A model generated the notes under the pieces. That model was not told the origin of the DNA. It saw only the letters and a program-made list of their open reading frames with translations, and did not search any database. A stretch of DNA of 64,000 nt from Umbelopsis ramanniana AG (lineage: Eukaryota; Mucoromycota; Umbelopsidomycetes; Umbelopsidales; Umbelopsidaceae). A program made the position numbers and the translations under genes. This document shows positions 46,502-55,185 of the stretch, piece after piece (the first letter of the stretch is position 1; every line of letters starts with the position of its first letter). Where the stretch lies: NCBI RefSeq assembly GCF_025399195.1, contig NW_026252089.1, forward strand, positions 372,001-436,000, written 5' to 3'.

Positions 46502-46520
46502 CGCCACAGATGAAGTGGCG
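46502..46520. repeat. Short perfect inverted repeat upstream of METTL18
   Basis: CGCCAC and GTGGCG flank a 7-nt loop about 80 bp upstream of the METTL18 ATG. It could be a protein-binding site or leader hairpin. Confidence 0.6.
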
Positions 46521-46819
46521 ATTTTGTGGCTGAGATATCCCGTCAAGAGTTCTTAGGAGAGGGGTACACACTCCTCAGATCCCGCATCTGAAGAACCGTA
46601 GCCACTTGTAACACAGATTGAATGAAGTGCATCAACCTTAAGCCATCGACGTACACAACGTCTTTCAAATTTGACAAAGAGGTTGCATCGACCCCAAAAT
46701 AGTCGATGATTGAGCCGAATGCTAGGTCATTATAACCGAAATAAGTCAGAATGTTACCATCACTGTATTTGCCGTGTCATCCTCCAAAACAAGCTTTGGT
46801 AGATTATGGGAAGTCCCAG

Positions 46820-46827
46820 TGACGTCA
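46820..46827. promoter_or_regulatory. CRE palindrome TGACGTCA
   Basis: This is a full cAMP-response-element octamer, the classic CREB/ATF-type bZIP site, 425 bp upstream of a bZIP gene start. Its function is inferred from sequence only. Confidence 0.5.
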
Positions 46828-47251
46828 AGTATAGCTTACACCAAACAAGGAAATAGACAGTTGAAAAGTCTCAGCGAATAGCGTCGGTGGCGTTGATAGA
46901 GGAATGTCAAGGAAACTAGGGGAGAGAGAAAGAAAAGTTATGCAAGACTCTTCTCTTCAAACAATAGTTCCATGATTTTCCATCTTCTCGAAACTGCAAG
47001 CCTTGTTGCCAAAAGTTGCGATTGAGCTATAGTCCGATATCCTGTAATAGAGATTCAGCCAACCAAATAGGAAGTGCTGGGGAACATCGAAGGAAGCAAT
47101 TTCCCCAATTGGGACATTGGTATGATGTAATTTTTCATTCCTCTGCAGTCGATCATCAAGGCACACCAGCATTAATGCCCTCCTCATCATTCGATAAATC
47201 TAAATAAACGTTTCTTCTTTTTCTTCCCTTTTTCCTTTTCATTTCATAAGC

Positions 47252-47956
47252 ATGTCAAAGGAAACCCACAATTCAAATCATGAAAGCAACCTATCCCAAC
47301 CACTGAACGCGATGTCCATTCACGCTATTACGACGCATGATGATGAACGAAATCATGCTCACGCCAACACTTCTTCTCACAACAACACACTAGAGCCAGA
47401 CAACATATACTCCCCTCGCCAAGTAGATGGCCACATGTCTACTATGTCAGATTCCCTACCACCATGGGACACCTCGGATGGATTCCGGCGGTATTCGTCA
47501 GCAGCAGAATCGTCCACGTCCAATCAGGACAACAGCCCAGCCTCGACTCCATCCGTCACACAAATGACTAGTAGTAGTCCTTCAGCAACACGGTATGCAC
47601 AGGATATCCCATTATCTTTAGCTGAACGTCGACAGCGTAACAAAGCGGCTTCTGCCAAATATAGAGCGAAAAAGCATGCCGTCACGGCTCAAATGTCCAG
47701 CAAAATCGATGAACTTACTGCCAGTAATGCACAGCTTCAACGTGAACTGGACGATGCGCATATGGAGAATCGAAAATTAAAAGATCGGTGCGAAGACTTA
47801 CGGCGACAGCTGGGAGCAAAATACCATGGGATGCTCGACTCACCTCAAGACGGTAAAAAGCGAAAAGGTCTGGAAGGCACAAGGACGACGTCAACAAGTG
47901 CTCCTCCCAATTTGCCTTCCAGGTCCAAGAGTATAAAAAGCAAATCAAAAAAATAG
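47252..47956 (+). CDS. bZIP transcription factor
   Basis: This is a 234-residue single-exon DNA-binding protein. The basic region RRQRNKAASAKYRAKKH (about 126-142) has the invariant N130 and R138. The zipper follows with heptad positions M148, L155, L162, A169, L176 and L183. The basic sequence is closest in style to fungal sulfur or amino-acid regulators of the Cys-3/Met28/ATF4 type, rather than AP-1/Yap (no Gln-rich Yap signature). The N-terminal half is Ser/Thr/Asn/His-rich with little charge. The tail is basic and ends KSKSKK. A CRE octamer lies 425 bp upstream, which could allow self-regulation. The exact subfamily is uncertain. Confidence 0.88.
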   Translation: MSKETHNSNHESNLSQPLNAMSIHAITTHDDERNHAHANTSSHNNTLEPDNIYSPRQVDGHMSTMSDSLPPWDTSDGFRRYSSAAESSTSNQDNSPASTPSVTQMTSSSPSATRYAQDIPLSLAERRQRNKAASAKYRAKKHAVTAQMSSKIDELTASNAQLQRELDDAHMENRKLKDRCEDLRRQLGAKYHGMLDSPQDGKKRKGLEGTRTTSTSAPPNLPSRSKSIKSKSKK

Positions 47957-48600
47957 CATGGGAGAGGCAACCAGCTCTTTTTGCTGCCATCCATCTCATT
48001 CCCATCAAGGGTAGAACAGAAAAGAGCTTACAAGTGGAACCAGTTAAAAATATCATATCAAAATTCTGTTGTACATAATAATAGACGTCCGCAAAACAAC
48101 CTGTAATTTAGAACCAGCCTGTTGATTCTTTTTGATGTGAATCAAATGAACAAAAAGAAAGCAGAGTTTTTGGTAACTCGTTTCCAATAAAATCTTTTTA
48201 TACAAATTCCATGGAAAATAACAGCGCCGCTACTCATTTATCCTGCGTGCTGCTTGGAACTTGTCAGAGACTGAATGAGTCGTTTGAAAAGGGAAGCAAT
48301 CGGCGTGCTTACACTTTTTCGGTTAGTGCGCCACAACTGTTTCGCTTGTGGTCTATGATGTTCTCTGGTTAAAAAATAGAAAATGCATATTACGATGGTG
48401 GAGTTTAAGCCGTTTAACCAACAGCATATGGTGGAGTGCCATTAACATTGACCATGTTCACCTTGCCCGCATCTCTCAATCCTGCCGATCAACCAAATAT
48501 GATAACTGGGCCCTAGCACGTGACCATCCGGCGGCAACCTGTAAGCTATTTTGAAAAACGGCGTCTTTCTATGGACTTCTATAGCTTCTAAAATCGAAAA

Positions 48601-48666
48601 CAGGAGCATAGAGATATTCAATTTCGATATTTCCATGACTTTGAACCTATAGAAGCTCAATGAATC
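48601..48666. repeat. Diverged direct repeat, copy A
   Basis: It shares AGCATAGAGATA at its start and AGAAGCTCA(A/C)TGAA-type sequence at its end with copy B, at a constant offset of 210-212 bp. Confidence 0.55.
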
Positions 48667-48810
48667 GCATCAGAATTTGAAGGCGACGTCTTCTGACTGG
48701 GCATTTCAAATACATACAAAACAACCGCTCAATGTTGGCACACATCGACTGTTATAACATGAGGTTCTCTTCATGAAAAGTTGTATACGACATCGTGCTA
48801 AATCAAACGA

Positions 48811-48879
48811 TAGAAGCATAGAGATAGGTTTGTTTTGGATGCATTTTGACTTACATTTCCATAGAAGCTCACTGAAATC
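48811..48879. repeat. Diverged direct repeat, copy B
   Basis: This is the partner of the segment at 48601-48666. The middle part is conserved only as T-rich sequence with CATTT/TTTCCAT motifs. Confidence 0.55.
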
Positions 48880-49184
48880 CACGCTCGGAAAAGACCTCTC
48901 CTGGCCGAAAAATTCCCCAATTTCATTAAGAAAAAAGCCTCCACTCCAACGTATCTGTTTTTGTCCACCAAAACAATGGACAATGGTTTCCTTCTTATGT
49001 ATATTCCAGAACTTGGTACATATTTCTATTTCTACATTTTTCTTTTGGGCTATCATGGAAGACTTCGGGTAGCAGATGACTGGTCCAACATCCGATTGTG
49101 ACTGGTGGCTGACCTTTTCTCTCTTTTTTGTGTCCCGGTACCTGAATGTTTGCACTAGCTCTACAATAGCTGGGTCAGGGAATC

Positions 49185-50888
49185 ATGTCCTTACAATCTC
49201 CAGCGAAGTCTGAGTCGCCGAATCTGCCCAATGTAAAGCATTCCATCGTTCCGACTCTTAAGGCTCCCATTTCGTCTGTGTTACCTACAACAGTTTACAC
49301 CGATTCACTTGGAAAGCAAAAATTGCGAGAGAAAAAGCAAAAGGCGAAAGAAATCACTTCTGTTGGTACATCTACGGCATTTGCCAGAACAATCATAATG
49401 CAAAGTCTGTGGCTATTCTATCGAACGCCCATAAAGGTAACAAAAGAATTGCATGGAACCGAAAACTATATTTTTTTTCTATATAGCGGTTTTTTTCCCC
49501 AGCCCCACTATGGCCACGACTGACACGTTGTCACAATCTCTTATCCGCAGTTATTCAGACCGTTACGAGTGGACTATCTCGTCATGGCTCGAGCATTAAT
49601 GCCAGTCAATGAAACGAGCAAGCGATTCTCTTTCAGATATACTTCCATCGGCATGATAACGAACGCTGTCAGAGCGCAAGGCTGGAAGTTTATTCCTCGC
49701 CATCTAATGCCACCCCTGATCGCCAATACCTTCATTGGTACAGTTCTCTATACCACCTACATTGGAACGTTACCGCTGTTTCACCCCGCCTCAAATTTCC
49801 AGTTGCATCGCACCTTTCCACCGCCTCCTTTCTCAGCGGTATTTATGGCCGGTATGAACACGCTTCATGATAATTTTGGGAGAGAGAGAGAGAGAGAGAG
49901 AGAAAAGAAAAAGAAGAGTGGGACAAGCGGAAAATAGATCCTCACCAAACTACATTGATTGATTAGGTGCACTGGCAGGAGCAGCACAATGTGTTGTGGC
50001 GACGCCGCTGGACAGCTTAAAAGTGAGATTTGAAGTGACCGATCTGTTGGAAGGAAAACACCGGTCAATGTATCAGTATGCCAAGTCAACATTGAAGGAA
50101 TTGGGCTTATTCAGTGCCTATAGGGGTTTCACCTTAACATTAGCGAGGGTAAGGCATGGTTTTCACTACAAAAGGAAAATGTCAGGTTGCTTACCTAAAG
50201 TCCGCGCGAACTCACACTGTCCCCCAGGATTCACTAGCTTGTGGATTATTTTTTGCAACCTTCGAATGGGTCAAACAGCAGGGCTATTACAACTTTTTGG
50301 ATGAGGTGTATGGTTATCAGATAGATTCATCGGAAGCGCTGACCAAAGTCGACAGTAGTTGGAACCATAGCGGTTTTTTAAAACACGATGACCAGGAGGA
50401 ACGCGACCACGCATCCATCCAAGCCGCGGCCTTATCTTTGGCGGAAGATACGGTCAAAGAGAAACCACCCCTCTTGTTAGAGCCCATTTTTGTTATAACA
50501 GCTGGTGCTGCAGCTGCAGTGGTACGTGCAATCTATATATTTTTATGAAAACATATTGAGACCTCATGGAAAAAAACCCCCCACTAACGCCGAACGTCTA
50601 CAGGCTTATCAAGCCATTGACCATCCACTATCCAAAATCCATAACGTTTTCTACGTTACTGAAGCGCAGTCCGAGTTTGCCAACCCAAGATGCCGAGAAA
50701 CCACTCGAAAGCTGTATCGAGAAACATGGGAACGCTGTAAAATGCAGGTACGGCTGACTGGAGGAAGCTGGAGAAAATACTTGTATCAGGACTTTACAGG
50801 TGTTCTGGTCAAGGTAGCACCAGCGACTAGCTTGGGATTCCTTGTTTTTGAGTTGGCCAAACGAGAGATTGATTTTAGAAGTCAATAG
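49185..50888 (+). CDS. Atypical mitochondrial carrier (SLC25) family protein
   Basis: Exons are 49185-49436, 49551-49851, 49967-50148, 50228-50521 and 50604-50888, encoding 437 residues. The clearest carrier hallmark is in the second repeat, AGAAQCVVATPLDSLKVRFE, which carries PxDxxK, followed by YRGFTLTLARDSLACGLFFA. The other two repeats are degenerate: PIKLFRP replaces the motif near residue 82, and HPLSKI stands near residue 350. The N-terminal 60 residues are polar with a Lys/Glu-rich patch, and about 60 extra acidic residues sit before the third repeat. Usual carriers are about 300 residues. Degenerate signatures are known in outer-membrane relatives such as Ugo1/SLC25A46, so a transport function is not assured. 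No substrate can be assigned. The second intron carries a GA microsatellite. Confidence 0.75.
49880..49903. repeat. (GA)n microsatellite in an intron
   Basis: About twelve GA units lie in intron 2 of the carrier gene. Confidence 0.9.
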
Positions 50889-51228
50889 AGACATAATAAC
50901 CTTTCCTTCATCTGTACGATATTCCTTCCATCCCCTCATCATCTATAATATACCATGACCGCCTATCTATTCAGGGTGAGACTACCTTAGTTTAGAAGAA
51001 GTAGTTGCCTTTTCCAATTTGAGCCACGTTTCAACGTACACAAGAATCATTGATGCCCACGCGGACATGTATTTATTTGTGCACAGGGTAATCCCACTAT
51101 TTCTTTACAGTGTAACCCTGGTCTTGCAATTGTTACGCGTGGCCACCTTGTTACTTTTCTCCGATAGAAAAATAAAGCCTCTTGAAAGCTTATACTACTT
51201 GTTCTTCCTCCTTTCACTACTCTTCTCA
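50889..51228. other. Intergenic spacer
   Basis: This is the carrier 3' region and promoter of the secreted-protein gene. No motif stands out. Confidence 0.5.
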
Positions 51229-52051
51229 ATGAAACCGATATTAGCAATACTATTGTTCATTGCCGTGGCAGCAAAAGCAGATTTATATTCCAACGGCCAG
51301 TATTTCGGTCCGGGAATCATAATCATAGATGCTCCCGCTCCCAATTCCACATACCAGGTCAACACCACCATGCCGATTGCAATCGACGTCAGCCTAGATG
51401 GTAAGATGCCCGAGAAAATCCTTTAGAACAGTCTGAATAGCCCGATACTGAATCAATATTGTCTTCGCATCGCCTCCTACAGGCAAGATAACAAAGGACG
51501 AAACTGGTGAGTCAAAAAGCCTAGACCACATTTAGGACACCAGACCCTTTTTTCTAACTAACCATTCTCATCCAGTGGATCGAGTTTCCATCTTCTTGAC
51601 GAAACCTGGCTTCAATCTGACTGTGAAGAATCCATTGGATCTTCAGAGCGAACCAGGCTCAACCGTATTGCATCCAAACTATTTGATTAACAGCTGTGTC
51701 CCCGCTGGCAACTACAATGTAAGTCCGCCTTCCCCCTAAACCTTTTCTCAGGGACATTCAAAAAGACCTCGGAATCGTTTGAACTTAACTTAACAATTGT
51801 TTTATTGCTAGCTTTCGTTCTATGAATTAGACACCATCAATGGAAGTACAGTGTTCTCTGAGATCAATATTCCCGTCTCCGTCAATACTCCCGCTGGTTG
51901 GAGTCAACAGCCAGCATGCCAAAGTAATCTTCAAGCACCCAGCAGTGGTAGCAACAGCAATATCGGCACCATCAGCAGTATGGCCATTGCCAACAAATGC
52001 GGCTTATCGACAGCCGCTATTGTCATATTCAGCATTTGCTTCCTTTCTTAA
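51229..52051 (+). CDS. Secreted, probably GPI-anchored protein of unknown function
   Basis: Exons are 51229-51400, 51483-51506, 51576-51718 and 51812-52051, encoding 192 residues. A signal peptide is evident (MKPILAILLFIAVAAKA). The C-terminus has a Ser/Gly/Asn-rich stretch (LQAPSSGSNSNIG) followed by a terminal hydrophobic helix (AAIVIFSICFLS), the layout of a GPI-attachment signal. The middle looks like a beta-sandwich: IIIIDAPAPNSTY, MPIAIDVSLDG, RVSIFLTKPGFNLTV and GNYNLSFYELDTING. It has several N-glycosylation sequons and few Cys. I do not recognise a named domain, although the pattern recalls small fungal cell-wall proteins of the KRE9/KNH or Ser-Thr-rich type. That comparison is weak. 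The second exon is 24 nt. Confidence 0.75.
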
Positions 52052-52390
52052 CTTCTCTACGAACGCCCGCTTTATGTCTGTTTTCTTTTCTTATGATGTC
52101 CTTCGCCTTATTCTTCCTTGGTTTCGAACTTTAATATCGAACGACTAGTCCCTTTAGATATTCCCCATCTCTTTGGTTTTAGCTCGTCATCCTGCCCTGG
52201 ATAGGATATCTCTAGAGTTATCTCCAACTATACATAGACCACTCCTTCCCAGACCTTATTAGGATTTTTTATAACCTTCCTTTTTTTTTTTCTTTTTTTT
52301 TTCCTACTCTTCTTCATTATTGTTATTGGAACCCGCGCTCACTTTAGATTTATGTCGCCTTTTATAAAATCAACTATTAAAAATGTGCAT
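52052..52390. other. Convergent 3' spacer
   Basis: This lies between two convergent stops and has a long T-rich tract (52282-52302). Nothing else was seen. Confidence 0.5.
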
Positions 52391-53750
52391 CTAATCCAAT
52401 TCAGTTCCTGTTGAACTTGGTCCAGTCACTCTCCTTGAGCCACCAGCATTGGCAGGAGCTGGTCCACCGAAAAGGTTGCTCATGAGATCTTGTAAAACGT
52501 TGCCCTGATTCCGTGGCTTTTGAATATTGAAAAACACTAGTCCAAAGTCGGAAAGCGCTTCATCAAAGTCAAATCCATTTTCCTTTGACCAAGCCGGGCT
52601 GTACTTAGACTTCAGGCTGCGGAAGTGATCGGCACCATCGCGTTGAGCAGTTAGGATCAACAATTGTGAGAAGTTGATCAAAGAATCCTTGTAAATGGGA
52701 ATGTTGATATGGTCATCGGCCGGAGCTGGCTTATAAGGTACCGCGCCGATTTTCTCAGCTGCATCCAGGCGTTTCGCGAAAGCAGCGAAAGCAAGGTTGG
52801 CGTAATGGATATTCTTCATGGCAAGTAGTCTATAGTTGACACCAAGGTTCAGCATCATCAAATGAAAAAGTCAATGACCGAATATAATGGATGGGAGATA
52901 ACTTACTGCATGACAGCACGAGCAATAAAGACACCCTTGGTTATGGATGTTTCTTTCACAGACCAGTCATATTCCAAGTCACCAAGCAACTGGGCGCTCT
53001 CTTCTGTACCAAATAGCAAATGCTTCTCTGCTTCACCGTAGTTACCCTCTAGATCACACAAGACTGTTTAACATTCGCTGTTTCTTCGACCGCTACATTG
53101 CCGTCCAATGCTTACCGTAGTACTGAATGGTACCGACAAAATTATGAAGTTCAGCATCCCCCATTTCATTATCTCCATTCTTTTGCGACCAACTGTGCCA
53201 TACTGTCAGTACGTAGATAAGGGTACCATGGGTTAATCCTTGAATAATACTTACTTCATAGCATTGTTGATGAAAGGTTTACGTCCTGGCTCATCGCTAG
53301 GGTAAAGTTCTAAAAGTTCGGCCACTCGATCTAACAAGGTATGTAAGAGAGAGCAATCAGAACATGCTGTTAGTTCTTACTACTACTACAAATTAATGAG
53401 CACGTACCGAGCGACTCTTCCGTGACAGGGGTATTCGCGAGTTTATAGGTTTCGATCATATACATGGCTAAATCAGAGCCGGATCCACTTTGCTTTGCCT
53501 TCATAAGCGACACTGCTCCGGAATGTACCAATTCAATGACATCTCGATACTTTTCTTGCTTAGTGTAGCTGTTCATGGACGTTGCATTAGCAATGTGAGC
53601 AGGAATTGGGGGTTGGATGTTGCGAGCTCTTAGAATGGAACATTACCGTCTTGCCACCGTGCGGTACATTTGATGAGCTTCGTAATAGTTGCCATCTTCA
53701 ACAGACTTCTTCAGCTTTTGAAGTGTCTTTTCAGTACCTTTGCTGCTCAT
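52391..53750 (-). CDS. GET4: GET4 (TRC35), tail-anchored protein targeting factor
   Basis: Get4 joins Get5 to hand tail-anchored proteins from Sgt2 to the Get3 ATPase. Exons (minus) are 53750-53647, 53568-53408, 53330-53255, 53192-53116, 53048-52907 and 52829-52391, encoding 332 residues. It is an alpha-helical TPR-like solenoid. Family blocks include NYYEAHQMYRTVARRYTKQE at the start, the YRDVIELVHSGAVSLMK helix, KYSPAW, and a C-terminal VFFNIQKPRNQGNVLQDLM motif ending MSNLFGGP, which is highly specific. Others are the SDEPGRKPFINNAM segment, GNYGEAEKHLL and RAVMQLLAMKNIHYANL. The length matches animal and fungal Get4 (about 310-330). UBC12 lies upstream on the same strand. Confidence 0.92.
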
Positions 53751-54059
53751 TATTGGTTTGGTGAAAGCCTTCCAGGTGTCTAGGAAAGCGGGTCTCGAAA
53801 TTTAATCGTAGGCGTGTGGACGGCCCACTGTGCTTTGGCGTAACGCGGCCATTTCACTACCTTTTCTTTTTCATTTGCCTATACAACTACACATTGAGAA
53901 ACGAGATATGAATGAAAAAATATTGTAAAAAAAAAAGCAAGTGCGATACATTGAGATATGTTTGTTTGCTTGTAAACTGGCTGCTCAACAAACTCTTTTT
54001 AAAAAAAGGTACACCTGCACAGGGAGCCTATCGAGACCGATACAATACACTAACTACTA
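53751..54059. other. Spacer between UBC12 stop and GET4 start
   Basis: This tandem minus-strand spacer carries the GET4 promoter. It has an A-run near 53923-53937 and otherwise nothing notable. Confidence 0.4.
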
Positions 54060-54902
54060 TTAAGCTATGACATTATCATAAGAAATTCCCTTATGAAGGC
54101 CCCCTCGCATAGAAAGTCGTACATTCTGCTCAAAAGCACGTCGATTTGCTCTTAAATCTTCAGCAGCAGCTAAGCGATCGTATCCGCGTTAATCACTGCC
54201 ATTGGAAGGGATTCATGGTGTCAGGAAAACTTACCCTTATTCAACGGGTCATCAGCATTTGGCTCTAAGAAAAGGTATTGCAAGCCAACTAGTACAGAAT
54301 GAAGTGATAAAACAGGCTTCCAGTCTTCTCGCAATATATTAAGACAAATGTTGCCTTCCAAATCAATATTTGGATGGTATATCTATAGGAGTATCAGCAC
54401 ACATGTGTATGTTTTGATGAAAGAAGTAGGACTTTGCTATACCTTTTGTGTGCATCGTACTTTTGGAGGCTCGTGAGGGTAATTGGTGTTAATGTTAAAG
54501 GTGAAATGGAATTGACCGCCCTTGTAGAATCCTAGCGGGAGTAAAGGACAGGTTAGAGTGACTGGCGAATCTCAACATGATAGAAGTCAATGACTGCGGA
54601 ACCCTTACCGTCATCGGGGCGAATGTTGACTTCAAAGTTGAGAATATCAGCTGGATCTGGGAAAGTCATTTCAATGGTGGATGGTATTTCCAGTTCGGCC
54701 AAATCTAAAAATGGCGCGATGGAATAGATTATGACGGTCAGACCCCAAACCAACAGCGATAATGGGAAAGGCAAAGTAAATGCCATGCCAACGACAGGAT
54801 AGGACGTTTACCTTTTTGAACTCGGATTTGAGCCGCACTGGTTTTGGGCTTCTTCTTCTCGGCAGCGGCCTCTTTGGCCTTCATACTCCATATCTTGATC
54901 AT
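54060..54902 (-). CDS. UBC12: NEDD8-conjugating enzyme UBC12 (UBE2M)
   Basis: Ubc12 carries NEDD8/Rub1 to cullins, activating cullin-RING ligases. Exons (minus) are 54902-54812, 54704-54609, 54532-54444, 54382-54235 and 54169-54060, encoding 177 residues. The N-terminal extension [20 protein letters not shown] is the segment that docks on the E1 and is specific to Ubc12. The E2 core has [14 protein letters not shown], the [14 protein letters not shown] strand and [10 protein letters not shown]. Also present are [20 protein letters not shown] with the catalytic Cys105, and [15 protein letters not shown]. The C-terminus has [16 protein letters not shown], again as in UBE2M. Length and residues match the animal enzyme closely. 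Confidence 0.96.
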
Positions 54903-55185
54903 TATGTCTGAAACAGACGAGCTGGTGGCAACAACGTCAGTCGACTGACTTCCTAAAGTCCTTTTGAATTGGCACTGTCAAAAGTCACGCGACCTGAGCC
55001 AATTTCGTATTCCAACAAATCCCCCTATTCCCTTTTCTACCGTATGGCCCGTAAACAACAACATGATATGCCTTTCTATTCCTTGAAGATGTTTCTTGCG
55101 CGAAATTTAAAAAGCCATTGTTTGTCACCGGCCGTTTAGTGGATTGTAACTCATGCTTTTTGCTACCATCGTAGCACTTGTTTAT

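Larger units (their letters stand above)
46423..47251. promoter_or_regulatory. Divergent promoter region, METTL18 and bZIP genes
   Basis: This 829-bp spacer lies between two divergent starts. It holds a 6-bp hairpin (46502-46520) close to METTL18 and a perfect CRE octamer (46820-46827) nearer the bZIP gene. Confidence 0.45.
47957..49184. other. Intergenic spacer, 1.2 kb, with a diverged direct repeat
   Basis: This spacer lies between the bZIP and carrier genes. It contains two related segments (48601-48666 and 48811-48879) about 210 bp apart. A 149-codon frame on the minus strand (48706-49155) has no recognisable domain and covers the second copy of the repeat. No transposon protein is visible. 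Confidence 0.5.

Noticed and set aside
48706-49155. 149-codon minus-strand frame in the bZIP-carrier spacer
   Set aside because: There is no domain, odd composition (many Cys, Lys, Ile), and it covers part of a repeat. Length alone does not support a gene.
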